From RPQJ01 sp963744735 (GTDB lineage: Bacteria > Pseudomonadota > Gammaproteobacteria > Steroidobacterales > Steroidobacteraceae), in assembly GCA_963744735.1 (NCBI GenBank), contig CAVUVH010000012.1, positions 1-64,000 on the forward strand: a DNA stretch of 64,000 bases, given 5' to 3'. The position numbers and the translations under genes are program-made. The notes under the pieces were generated by a model. That model saw only the letters and a program-made list of their open reading frames with translations. It was not told the origin of the DNA and did not search any database. Shown here piece by piece: positions 28,667 to 36,872 of this stretch (its first letter is position 1; every line of letters starts with the position of its first letter).

Positions 28667-29201
28667 GTACATTGGATTCTAGCCGCAGGGTGCCTTCGTT
28701 CAAGCCGACGCGCATTCCGCGCCCGCGCAGTTCGTGCGGCCCGAACTCGACGACCACCGGCGCCGCCGTCTGCACGACGTTGCTGCGCGTGTCGTAGGCC
28801 AGCTCGTCGGTGCGGATGACTGCCTCGGCCTGGCCTGCAGTCGCCGTCCCGGTCACGCGCACGTCCCCCGCGAGCAGCAGCGAGCCGCGATCGCTGGGCA
28901 TGCGGCCGGTCTGGGCCGTGACCCGCCAGCGCCCCTGCTGCGGGGTGCTGTAGTCGAGCTCGAGCGCGGTGAGATGGACGCTCTGGTCCGTCAACTGCTG
29001 TTCGATCGACCTGGCCCGCACCACCACGCGTGGCTGGCCATCGAGGCCGAGCTCGGTCAGGCTCGCGTCGTTCAGGTAGTAGCCGCGCTCGTCCACCGCC
29101 GCATCCGTTTCCGTGAGATCTTCGTCGCCGCCGGTCAGCAGGCCGAACAGCATCGCGCCGCCGGCCAGCAGCGCCACTACGGTGACGGCCCGCTGGCTCA
29201 T
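28647..29201 (-). CDS. lptC: LPS export system protein LptC
   Basis: 184 aa from ATG 29201, chosen because it overlaps the kdsC stop (ATGA) and gives one N-terminal anchor (VTVVALLAGGAMLFGLL) after a short MSQRA. The rest is a periplasmic beta-jellyroll: ERGYYLNDASLTELGLDG, then LTALELDYSTPQQGRWRV. LptC takes LPS from LptBFG and passes it to LptA. Sequence conservation in this family is low; the assignment rests on anchor, fold-type and operon position. Confidence 0.92.
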   Translation of the reverse strand: MSQRAVTVVALLAGGAMLFGLLTGGDEDLTETDAAVDERGYYLNDASLTELGLDGQPRVVVRARSIEQQLTDQSVHLTALELDYSTPQQGRWRVTAQTGRMPSDRGSLLLAGDVRVTGTATAGQAEAVIRTDELAYDTRSNVVQTAAPVVVEFGPHELRGRGMRVGLNEGTLRLESNVHGQFKP

Positions 29202-29731
29202 GCGCGCTGTGCGTGCAACAGCAGGTCGCACACTTCACGCACGGCGCCGTGGCCGCCGGCCGCGGTCGTGATCCAGTGCGCCGCCGGGCGGACCGACGCA
29301 TGCGCGTCGGCCACGACGATCGCGAGCGAGGCGCGCTCGAGCATGGGCAGGTCGGGCGTGTCGTCGCCGACGCATGCCAGCAGTTCGGGCGCAAGCTGCA
29401 GCTCGTGCAGCAACTGCTCGAGTGCCGCGCCCTTGTCGCCGATGCCCTGGCGCACATGCTGGATTCCGAGCTCGGCCGCACGGCGCGTGACCGCGGCGGA
29501 GGCGCGGCCGGAGATGATTGCGACCTGGATGCCGGCGCGCTGCACCGCGACGATGCCCGAGCCGTCGCGCACGTGGAAGACCTTGGTTTCCTCGCCGTCG
29601 GCGGTGATGTGCAGGCGGCCGTCGGTGAGCACTCCGTCGACATCCAGCACCAGCAGCCGCACCCGCCGCGCGCGCTCGAGCACGTCGGCGGTGAGGCCCG
29701 CGGGGACCAGGCCTGCAGTGGCAGGCGTCAC
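29198..29731 (-). CDS. kdsC: 3-deoxy-D-manno-octulosonate 8-phosphate phosphatase
   Basis: HAD phosphatase (type C0, no large cap) that releases KDO for lipid A; 177 aa. Motif I LLVLDVDGVLTDGRL, motif II IISGR, the KdsC loop KVFHVRDGSGI, motif III-IV lysine QGIGDKG and CVGDDTPDLPML. It works right after KdsA and before KdsB in the pathway. Its start overlaps the kdsD stop (ATGA), so the two are translationally coupled. Confidence 0.97.
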   Translation of the reverse strand: MTPATAGLVPAGLTADVLERARRVRLLVLDVDGVLTDGRLHITADGEETKVFHVRDGSGIVAVQRAGIQVAIISGRASAAVTRRAAELGIQHVRQGIGDKGAALEQLLHELQLAPELLACVGDDTPDLPMLERASLAIVVADAHASVRPAAHWITTAAGGHGAVREVCDLLLHAQRA

Positions 29732-30709
29732 ATCACCCCCGCGCGCAGCAGGTCATGCACGTTGAGCGCGCCGACCAGCCGCCGCCCGTCCTGCGGCACC
29801 ACCACCGGCAGCGAAGTGATGCGGTACGTCTCCATCAGGTGCACCGCTTCTGCGGCGAGCATCCTCGGTTCCGCCACCTTGCATTCCGTGGTCATGACAT
29901 CGGCCATGCACGTGCCGTGTATATCCACCTGCCGATCGAGCGCGCGGCGCAGGTCGCCGTCGGTAAAGATCCCGAGCACGCGGTCCGCGCGCATCGACCA
30001 CCGTGGTCATGCCCAGCCCCTTGCGGCTCATCTCGAGCAGGCCGGCCGCCAGCGGCGTCGCCGGACCGACGCGGGGCAGGTCGTCGCCCTTGCGCATGAC
30101 GTCCTCGACATGCAGCAGCAGCCGGCGTCCCAGCGTGCCGCCCGGGTGCGAGCGGGCAAAGTCTTCCTCGGTGAAGCCGCGTGCCTCGAGCACCGCGATC
30201 GCCAGCGCGTCTCCCATGGCAAGCGTGGCCGTGGTGCTGGCCGTGGGCGCCAGGTTGAGCGGGCAGGCTTCCTCCGCGACGCTCACGTCCAGCGTGACCG
30301 TGGCGTAGCGGGCCAGGGTCGAGTCGGCGCCGCCGGTAACGGCCACCAGCGGGATGTCCAGGCGCTTGATCACCGGCAGGATGGTGAGCAGTTCGGCCGT
30401 CTCGCCTGAATTCGACAGTGCCACCACGACGTCTCCGGCGGTGATCATGCCGAGGTCGCCGTGGATGGCCTCGGCCGGGTGCAGGAAGAAGGCGGGGGTG
30501 CCGGTGCTGGCAAGCGTCGCGGCGATCTTGCTGCCGACGTGGCCGGACTTGCCCATGCCGGTCACGACCACCTTGCCCCGGCAGGCGAGCAGCAGGCTGC
30601 AGGCACGCGCAAAGGCAGCGTCGAGGCGGTGTTCCAGGGCGGCAACGGCGGCGGCCTCGGTGGCAAGTACGCGGCGGCCGCGGGCGATCAGGTGGCTCGG
30701 GTCGTTCAT
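29728..30709 (-). CDS. kdsD: D-arabinose 5-phosphate isomerase (one apparent +1 frameshift)
   Basis: Isomerises ribulose 5-phosphate to arabinose 5-phosphate, the first KDO precursor step. SIS domain: VVVTGMGKSGHVGSKIAATLA (residues about 46-66), HPAEAIHGDLGMI and SNSGETAELL. Two CBS domains follow, with HVEDVMRKGDDLP and GIFTDGDLRRALD. The frame breaks near 29990 in a GCGCGCGG stretch; removing one C gives VVDAADRVLGIFTDGD and 326 aa. The gene heads the minus-strand operon and is divergent from ibaG. Confidence 0.94.
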
Positions 30710-30809
30710 GGCACGACGGGTCGTTTGCGGAGGGCCACAGTCTACAGCCTACAGCGCGCGCGCCTTCTCCTTTAAACTCGCCGGTTTCCCCCGCCCGCCG
30801 AGGCACCGC

Positions 30810-31055
30810 ATGACGGCCGACGAAGTCACCCAGATGATCCTGTCCGGCCTGCCCGGTGCGGAAGTCCGTGTCCTGACCGACGACGACACCCATTTCGAGG
30901 CAGTCGTGATCGCAGCCCAGTTCGAGGGCAGGCGCCCGATCCAGCGGCACCAGCTGGTCTACGCCGGCCTCGGTGCGCGCATGGGCCGCGAGGTTCACGC
31001 CCTGTCAATCCAGGCCTATACGCCCGCCGAGTGGCAGGCGGAACGGGGCGGCTGA
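30810..31055 (+). CDS. ibaG: BolA/IbaG-family protein
   Basis: 81 aa, full length. MTADEVTQMILSGLPGAEVRV, then FEAVVIAAQFEGRRPIQRHQLVYA, the BolA helix-strand pattern with the conserved histidine next to the VY segment. IbaG (YrbA) lies just before murA in gammaproteobacteria, as here, and partners monothiol glutaredoxins in Fe-S handling. A -10-like TTTAAACT lies about 35 bases upstream. The start has no strong ribosome site. Confidence 0.9.
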   Translation: MTADEVTQMILSGLPGAEVRVLTDDDTHFEAVVIAAQFEGRRPIQRHQLVYAGLGARMGREVHALSIQAYTPAEWQAERGG

Positions 31056-31081
31056 GCCGCCCCGCACCGGAGTCTCATCCC

Positions 31082-32353
31082 TTGGACAAACTGCAGATTC
31101 GGGGCGGCACGCCGCTCGAGGGCGAAGTCCGCATTTCCGGCGCCAAGAACGCCGCGCTGCCCATCCTGGCCGGCGCCCTGCTGGCCGACGCGCCGGTCAC
31201 GATCGGCAACGTGCCGCACCTGCACGACGTCACGACCATGATCGAGCTGCTCGGCCGCATGGGCGCGAGCGTCACGGTCGACGAGCGCATGCGCGTCGAG
31301 GTCGATCCAACCACCACCCGGGAAACCGCGGCGCCGTACGAGCTGGTCAAGACCATGCGGGCCGCGATCCTCGTGCTCGGCCCGCTGGTCGCCAAGTACG
31401 GCAGGGCCGACGTCTCGCTGCCCGGCGGCTGCGCCATCGGCGCGCGGCCCGTCAACATCCACGTCGCCGGACTGCAGGCCATGGGCGCCGAGGTCCACAT
31501 CGAGAACGGCTATATCCGCGCCCGGGCCGGCCGGCTCAAGGGCGCCCGCATCGTCATGGACACGGTGACGGTCACCGGCACCGAGAACCTGATGATGGCG
31601 GCCTGCCTGGCCGATGGCCGCACCATCCTGGAAAATGCGGCGCGCGAGCCCGAGATCGTCGACCTGGCGCAGTTCCTGATCGCCATGGGCGCGCAGATCA
31701 CCGGTCACGGCACCGATACCATCACGGTCGACGGCATCGAGCGCATGCATGGCGCGCACTACGAGGTGCTGCCCGACCGCATCGAGGCCGGAACCTACCT
31801 CGTGGCGGGTGCGATCACGGGCGGCCGGGTCCGGGCACGCAACGCCCGGGCGGAACACCTCGACGCCGTGCTGGCCAAGCTGGCGGAGGCCGGTGCCGAC
31901 GTGGTGCGCGGCGACGGCTTCGTCGAAGTCGACATGCGCGGCCGCCGGCCCCGCTCGGTGGACATCCGTACCGCCCCGCATCCGGGCTTTCCGACCGACA
32001 TGCAGGCGCAATTCGCGGCCCTGAATACCGTGGCCGACGGGGTCGGGACGATCGTCGAGACGATCTTCGAGAACCGGTTCATGCACATGCTGGAAATGCG
32101 CCGGATGGGCGCCGAGATCCGGCTCGAGGGCAACACCGCCATCATCAAGGGCGTGCCCCGGCTGACGGCCGCGCCGGTCATGGCGACCGACCTGCGGGCC
32201 TCTGCCAGCCTGGTCCTGGCCGGCCTGGTGGCCGAGGGCACCACGGACGTGGAGCGGATCTACCACATCGACCGCGGCTACGAATGCATCGAAGAAAAGC
32301 TGCAGGGGCTGGGTGCCCAGATCCGGCGCATGAACGATAGGGAAAGGGGATAG
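31082..32353 (+). CDS. murA: UDP-N-acetylglucosamine 1-carboxyvinyltransferase
   Basis: First committed step of peptidoglycan: transfers enolpyruvate from PEP to UDP-GlcNAc. 423 aa from TTG 31082, which gives the conserved MDKLQIRGGTPLEGEV; no ATG is nearby. Motifs: ISGAKNAALPIL, LPGGCAIGARPVN with the fosfomycin-target Cys (about 117), and DIRTAPHPGFPTDMQAQ. The stop TAG (32351-32353) is the first TAG of heptad-repeat copy C, so the C-terminal NDRERG is partly repeat-encoded. Confidence 0.97.
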   Translation: MDKLQIRGGTPLEGEVRISGAKNAALPILAGALLADAPVTIGNVPHLHDVTTMIELLGRMGASVTVDERMRVEVDPTTTRETAAPYELVKTMRAAILVLGPLVAKYGRADVSLPGGCAIGARPVNIHVAGLQAMGAEVHIENGYIRARAGRLKGARIVMDTVTVTGTENLMMAACLADGRTILENAAREPEIVDLAQFLIAMGAQITGHGTDTITVDGIERMHGAHYEVLPDRIEAGTYLVAGAITGGRVRARNARAEHLDAVLAKLAEAGADVVRGDGFVEVDMRGRRPRSVDIRTAPHPGFPTDMQAQFAALNTVADGVGTIVETIFENRFMHMLEMRRMGAEIRLEGNTAIIKGVPRLTAAPVMATDLRASASLVLAGLVAEGTTDVERIYHIDRGYECIEEKLQGLGAQIRRMNDRERG

Positions 32354-32446
32354 GGGATAGGGGCTAGGGGTTAGTCGGAGGAGTGGCTGTGGCATCCGCG
32401 TCGCCTGCACCTCCGACTAACCCCTAGTCCCTAGCCCCTAGTCCCC
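32346..32446. repeat. Heptad-arm palindrome, copy C (murA-petA)
   Basis: Left arm GGGGATA, GGGGATA, GGGGCTA, GGGGTTA then GTCGGAGG (32346-32381); right arm CCTCCGACTAA then C3-4 runs spaced by TAG (32410-32446). The loop is 28 bases, AG...CTGCA. The first TAG of the left arm is the murA stop. A TATAAT box follows the right arm by seven bases. Confidence 0.93.
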
Positions 32447-32453
32447 TTTTGGC

Positions 32454-32459
32454 TATAAT
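32454..32459 (+). promoter_or_regulatory. petABC -10 box
   Basis: A perfect TATAAT in GGCTATAATGCG, seven bases after heptad copy C, so the -35 position falls inside the repeat's C-rich arm and does not look like TTGACA. It predicts a leader of about 125 bases before petA. Confidence 0.55.
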
Positions 32460-32590
32460 GCGCTGCTGCCCGGGATGATCGTGGGGATACCCCCGGGAAG
32501 ACACCGTCCTACGATGAGTTTCGTCAAGAACCAGACGGCGTGCGGGCCGCGTCGAGCGGCGCCATGACCGGACGCTGAGGAGAGAGCTGG

Positions 32591-33181
32591 ATGACCGAAG
32601 AAGTCGATACTGGCAGGCGCCATTTCCTGACCGTCGCCACCGTCGCCACCGGCGCCGTGGGCGCCGCGTTCGTCGCCGTGCCGTTCCTGGCCTCATGGAA
32701 ACCCAGTGCGCGCGCCAAAGCGATGGGCGCGCCGGTCGAAGTGGACATCAGCAAGCTCGAACCGGGCGCGATGGTCAAGGTGGAATGGCGCGGCAAGGCG
32801 ATTTTCGTCGTCCACCGCACACCCCAGATGCTGGCCGGGCTGGACGGAGTGGTCGCCGAACTGCGTGACCCGGAATCGGCCGAGTCGGTGCAGCCGGAGT
32901 TCGCCATGAACGCCGCGCGCGCGCTCAAGCCCGAGTACCTGGTGCTGATCGGCGTCTGCACGCACCTGGGTTGCGCGCCGCTCGACAAGTTCACGCCAGG
33001 CGACGTCACCGTCGGCGCGGACTGGCAGGGTGGCTTTTTCTGCCCGTGCCATGGCTCCAAGTTCGACATCTCCGGACGGGTCTACAAGAACGTGCCGGCG
33101 CCGACCAACCTGTCCGTGCCGCCGTACCAGTTCGTGACCGACACCCGCATCCTGATCGGCGCTGAGAAGGGGAACGCGTAA
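32591..33181 (+). CDS. petA: Ubiquinol-cytochrome c reductase Rieske iron-sulfur subunit
   Basis: Rieske subunit of the bc1 complex; 196 aa. A Tat-like N-terminus GRRHFLTVATVATG leads into a hydrophobic anchor. The 2Fe-2S ligands are in CTHLGC (about residues 123-128) and CPCHGSKFD (about 150-158). GAGGAGAGAG precedes the ATG. Its TAA shares a base with the petB ATG, so petA-petB-petC form a tight operon. Confidence 0.98.
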   Translation: MTEEVDTGRRHFLTVATVATGAVGAAFVAVPFLASWKPSARAKAMGAPVEVDISKLEPGAMVKVEWRGKAIFVVHRTPQMLAGLDGVVAELRDPESAESVQPEFAMNAARALKPEYLVLIGVCTHLGCAPLDKFTPGDVTVGADWQGGFFCPCHGSKFDISGRVYKNVPAPTNLSVPPYQFVTDTRILIGAEKGNA

Positions 33182-34449
33182 TGGCTACCGCCACTGACAA
33201 GGCTGCCGCCCCGGCGGGCAGCGGGCGCCTGGGCGCGCTCACGGCCTGGATCGACGCGCGGTTTCCGCTCACGGCCCTGTGGAAGTCGCAGGTGTCGGAG
33301 TACTACGCGCCGAAGAACATGAACTTCTGGTACTTCTTCGGCTCGCTGGCGCTGCTCGTGCTGGTCATCCAGATCCTGTCCGGGATCTTCCTGACGATGA
33401 GCTACAAGCCCTCGGCCGCGGAAGCCTTCGCCTCGGTCGAATACATCATGCGCGACGTGGAGTGGGGCTGGCTGATCCGCTACATCCACTCGACCGGCGC
33501 CTCGGCGTTCTTCATCGTCGTCTACCTGCACATGTTCCGCGCGCTGCTGTACGGGTCGTACCAGAAGCCGCGCGAGCTGCTGTGGATCCTCGGCATGCTG
33601 ATCTACTTCGCGCTGATGGCCGAGGCGTTCATGGGCTACCTGCTGCCCTGGGGCAACATGTCCTACTGGGGCGCGCAGGTGATCGTGTCGCTGTTCGGCG
33701 CCATCCCGGTCGTGGGCGATTCGCTCACCGAGTGGATTCGCGGCGACTTCTACATCTCCGACGTCACGCTCAACCGGTTCTTCGCCCTGCACGTCATCGC
33801 GATCCCGTTCGCGCTGGTGTTCCTCGTGATCGCGCACCTGATGGCGCTGCACGAGGTGGGGTCCAACAACCCGGACGGCGTCGAGATCAAGTATGTGAAG
33901 GGCCCGGACGGCATCCCGCTCGACGGCATCCCGTTCCATCCGTACTACACCGTCAAGGACCTGGTCGGCGTCGGCGTCTTCCTGATCCTGTTCAGCCTGG
34001 TCGTGTTCTTCGCGCCGACGATGAACGGCTACTTCCTCGAGTACGCCAACTTCGAGCCGGCCAACGCGCTGCAGACGCCGCCGCACATCGCGCCGGTGTG
34101 GTACTTCACGCCGTTCTACGCGATCCTGCGCGCCGTCCCGAGCAAGGGTCTCGGCGCGGCACTGATGGGAGTCGCGGTCGTGCTGCTGGTGTTCCTGCCG
34201 TGGCTCGACCGCGGCAAGGTGAAGTCGATCCGCTACCGCGGGCCGCTGTTCAAGTTCTTCCTGTTCTCGTTCGCGATCAGCTTCATCGCGCTCGGCTACC
34301 TCGGCCTGCAGCCGCCGACGCCGGGCTACACGATTGCGGCGCGGGTGTTCACGGTCGTGTACTTCGCGTACTTCCTGCTGATGCCGTGGTACACGAGCAT
34401 CGACAAGACCAAGCCCGTGCCGTCGAGGGTCACCTACCATGCGCATTGA
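33181..34449 (+). CDS. petB: Cytochrome b of the bc1 complex
   Basis: Integral membrane diheme subunit holding the Qo and Qi sites; 422 aa, about eight helices. Heme-helix segments: RYIHSTGASAFFIVVYLHMF and FALHVIAIPFALVFLVIAHL with paired histidines. The Qo motif PEW is replaced in text by the usual neighbouring sequence AHIAPVWYFTPFYA: here PVWYF, where proteobacterial enzymes normally read PEWYF. GYLLPWGNMSYWGAQ is also conserved. The petC start overlaps its end by 11 bases. Confidence 0.97.
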   Translation: MATATDKAAAPAGSGRLGALTAWIDARFPLTALWKSQVSEYYAPKNMNFWYFFGSLALLVLVIQILSGIFLTMSYKPSAAEAFASVEYIMRDVEWGWLIRYIHSTGASAFFIVVYLHMFRALLYGSYQKPRELLWILGMLIYFALMAEAFMGYLLPWGNMSYWGAQVIVSLFGAIPVVGDSLTEWIRGDFYISDVTLNRFFALHVIAIPFALVFLVIAHLMALHEVGSNNPDGVEIKYVKGPDGIPLDGIPFHPYYTVKDLVGVGVFLILFSLVVFFAPTMNGYFLEYANFEPANALQTPPHIAPVWYFTPFYAILRAVPSKGLGAALMGVAVVLLVFLPWLDRGKVKSIRYRGPLFKFFLFSFAISFIALGYLGLQPPTPGYTIAARVFTVVYFAYFLLMPWYTSIDKTKPVPSRVTYHAH

Positions 34450-35200
34450 TCGTCACGTGAAGAAGGCCCTCGTCCTGCTCGCCGCGCTGGCGGCACTGCC
34501 CGCCGCCGGCTTCGCGGCCGGCGGCGAGATGCATTACGACGCGGCCAACCACGACATCCACAACCAGGCCTCGCTGCAGCGGGGTGCCCGCAACTTCGTC
34601 AATTACTGCCTCGGCTGCCACACCGCCAAGTTCGTGCGCTACAACCGCATGGCGGCGGACATCGGCCTGACCGAGCAGCAGATGACGGAAAACCTGCTCT
34701 GGTCGGGCGCGTCCCCGCATTCGACCATGCTCAACGGCATGGACCCGCACGACTCGAAGGCGTGGTTCGGCGTGGCGCCGCCCGACTTGTCGCTGATCGC
34801 GCGCAGCAAGGGACCGGACTACGTCTATACCTTCCTGCGCTCTTTCTACGCCGATCCGGCCAAGTCCAATGGCGTCAACAACCTGGCCCTGCCGGGCACG
34901 GCGATGCCGCACGTGCTGTGGGAACTGCAGGGCACGCAGGAAGCGGTATGGGAAGGCCACACCGATGCGCAGGGCAACGTGCAGAAGCACTTCAAGGAGT
35001 TCAAGCTGGCCTCACCAGGCACGCTGAGCCCCGAGGAGTACGATGCGTTCGTCCGCGATACCGTCAATTTCCTCGCTTACATCGCCGAGCCCGTGCAGGC
35101 CAAGCGCCAGTCGATGGGCTACGTGGTGATCGCATTCCTTGCGTTCTTCACGCTCCTCGCCTACGCGCTGAAGAAGGAATACTGGAAAGACGTGAAGTAA
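34439..35200 (+). CDS. petC: Cytochrome c1
   Basis: Heme c subunit of bc1; 253 aa. Signal peptide ALVLLAALAALPAAGFA, heme site YCLGCHTAKF (CxxCH near residues 58-62), the methionine-ligand region GTAMPHVLWELQG, and a C-terminal anchor MGYVVIAFLAFFTLLAY ending in basic residues. It faces the periplasm and passes electrons to soluble cytochrome c. It overlaps petB by 11 bases and is followed 40 bases later by sspA. Confidence 0.97.
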   Translation: MRIDRHVKKALVLLAALAALPAAGFAAGGEMHYDAANHDIHNQASLQRGARNFVNYCLGCHTAKFVRYNRMAADIGLTEQQMTENLLWSGASPHSTMLNGMDPHDSKAWFGVAPPDLSLIARSKGPDYVYTFLRSFYADPAKSNGVNNLALPGTAMPHVLWELQGTQEAVWEGHTDAQGNVQKHFKEFKLASPGTLSPEEYDAFVRDTVNFLAYIAEPVQAKRQSMGYVVIAFLAFFTLLAYALKKEYWKDVK

Positions 35201-35240
35201 GCCCGGGGGCGCGTGCGTCCGGGGCGGGAGCGCCCCGGGC

Positions 35241-35897
35241 ATGATGACCCTGTACTCGCGCGCGGCCGACGCGCGCTGTCATCGCGTGCGGATCGTGCTG
35301 GCCGAGAAGGCGATGGCGGTGCGGATCGTCGAAACCGACCCGCTGCATCCGCCCGAGGACCTGATCGACCTCAACCCGTACCAGACGGTGCCGACGCTCG
35401 TCGACCGTGACCTGGTCGTGTACGACCCGGGCATCATCTGCGAGTACCTCGACGAGCGCTACCCGCACCCGACGCTGGCGTCCTCCGATCCGGCCGCCCG
35501 CGCGCAGTCGCGCGTCGCGCTGCGCCGCATCGAGCAGGAATGGTACGCGGTGGCCGATGCGCTCGAGCCGGGCACGGGCGCAGACCGTCGCGAGCGCGAG
35601 CGTGCCCGCAAGCTGCTGGCCGAGAGCATGCTCGCCTCGGAGCCGCTGTTCCGCGCGCGGCCATGGTTCCTGTCCGACCAGTACTCGCAACTCGACGCCG
35701 CGGTCGCGCCCATCCTCTGGCGGCTGCCGCACTGGGACATCGATGCGCAGGCGCTCGCCGACGCGGCGCCGTCGCTCGACCGCTATGCCAGGAAGCTGTT
35801 CGCGCGCCCGGCGTTCCAGCGCAGCCTGAGCACGGCCGAACAGCTGATGCGCGCGGACGCATCGGCGCAGCGCAAAGTCGCGCAGCCGCAGACGTGA
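35241..35897 (+). CDS. sspA: Stringent starvation protein A
   Basis: GST-fold protein that binds RNA polymerase in beta/gammaproteobacteria; 218 aa. Thioredoxin-like half: MTLYSRAADARCHRVRIVLA, then LNPYQTVPTLVDRDLVVYDP, with YEP-like ICEYLDERYPHP. It has no catalytic glutathione serine or cysteine pair. The C-terminal half is all helical. The gene order petC-sspA-sspB is standard. GGGCGGGAG precedes the start. Confidence 0.94.
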   Translation: MMTLYSRAADARCHRVRIVLAEKAMAVRIVETDPLHPPEDLIDLNPYQTVPTLVDRDLVVYDPGIICEYLDERYPHPTLASSDPAARAQSRVALRRIEQEWYAVADALEPGTGADRRERERARKLLAESMLASEPLFRARPWFLSDQYSQLDAAVAPILWRLPHWDIDAQALADAAPSLDRYARKLFARPAFQRSLSTAEQLMRADASAQRKVAQPQT

Positions 35898-35935
35898 GTC
35901 CTGCCGCGCCGCCGCCGGACCCGCCGGGGCCGCCG

Positions 35936-36385
35936 ATGAAGGCGCGGCGCCCTTACCTGCTGCGGGCGATCCATGAGTGGATCTCCGACAGCAACTGCAC
36001 GCCGCACCTCGTGGTCGATGCCGGCATCGACGGGGTCGAGGTGCCGCGCCAGTACGTCAAGGACGGCAAGATCGTGCTGAACGTGAGCTGGAACGCGACG
36101 GCCAACCTGCGTCTCGGCAACGACGAAGTCAGCTTCAGCGGCCGCTTCGGCGGCGTCAGCATGTCGGTCCGCGCGCCGTTGCACGCGGTGCTCGCGATCT
36201 ACGCGCGCGAAACCGGGCAGGGCATGATCTTCGCCGACGACGATGTCGATGCGCCGGGACCGGGCCCGACTCCGGTCCCGGCGGCCGGCACGACCGATGC
36301 CAAGGGGCCCGGTGACGACGATCCGGGGCCGAAGCCCACGGCCCCGGCAGACGGGCGCCGCGCGCGCCTGAAAATCGTCAAGTAA
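35936..36385 (+). CDS. sspB: ClpXP protease specificity-enhancing factor
   Basis: 149 aa from ATG 35936, matching the family start MxxxRPYLLRAIHEWI. A GTG at 35894 overlapping the sspA stop (GTGA) is a possible longer start but would add a proline-rich tail. The core has CTPHLVVDAG and NVSWNATANL; an acidic Pro/Gly linker leads to the end RARLKIVK, the ClpX-docking XB tail. It delivers ssrA-tagged proteins to ClpXP. Convergent with yraN. Confidence 0.95.
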   Translation: MKARRPYLLRAIHEWISDSNCTPHLVVDAGIDGVEVPRQYVKDGKIVLNVSWNATANLRLGNDEVSFSGRFGGVSMSVRAPLHAVLAIYARETGQGMIFADDDVDAPGPGPTPVPAAGTTDAKGPGDDDPGPKPTAPADGRRARLKIVK

Positions 36386-36423
36386 GCGGCGGCCGCGGCG
36401 CGCGACCGCCACGCCGGTCCGGC

Positions 36424-36819
36424 TCAGCGCAGTTCGAACGCATTGCGGATCCACGTCACCGCCGGCCCCGCGCCAGGCAGGGTGGGCGGATCGATCGCCA
36501 CGACGTCGAAACGCACGCGCAGCCGCCGCAGTTCGCGCCGCAGCAGCAGGTGGCGCGCCGCCAGCGAGAACCGCCTCTGCTTGGCCGGGCCGATGGTCGC
36601 GGCGGCACTGCCGAAGTCGCCGCGCGAACGCGAGCGCACTTCAACCAGCACCAGCACGCCCGCCTGCGCATCGAGCATGACCAGGTCGATCTCGCCCGCG
36701 CGACAGCGGTAATTGCGCGTGAGCAGCGCGAGACCTGCGTCCTGCAGCAGGCCGAGCGCAAGCGACTCGGCCGCGTGGCCGAGCGCCTGGGTGTCGGGCC
36801 GGGGTGGGTGCTGGGTCAT
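36424..36819 (-). CDS. yraN: YraN family (UPF0102) nuclease-fold protein
   Basis: 131 aa. GHAAESLALGLLQDAGLALL, then NYRCRAGEIDLVMLD and VLVEVRSRSRGDFG, the conserved E-D-ExK residues of a Holliday-junction-resolvase-like fold. Its biological role is not settled. It follows lpoA by 53 bases in the standard lpoA-yraN order. The ATG 36819 was chosen because it begins the conserved region; longer frames extend into lpoA. Confidence 0.93.
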   Translation of the reverse strand: MTQHPPRPDTQALGHAAESLALGLLQDAGLALLTRNYRCRAGEIDLVMLDAQAGVLVLVEVRSRSRGDFGSAAATIGPAKQRRFSLAARHLLLRRELRRLRVRFDVVAIDPPTLPGAGPAVTWIRNAFELR

Positions 36820-36872
36820 CGGGCGCCGCCTCCGGGCCTGTGCGCGTGGCACGACCCCTGCGCCCTTTGTAC

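Noticed and set aside
35894..35935. GTG 35894 as the sspB start
   Set aside because: It overlaps the sspA stop neatly but adds a proline-rich stretch without homology; ATG 35936 matches the family start.
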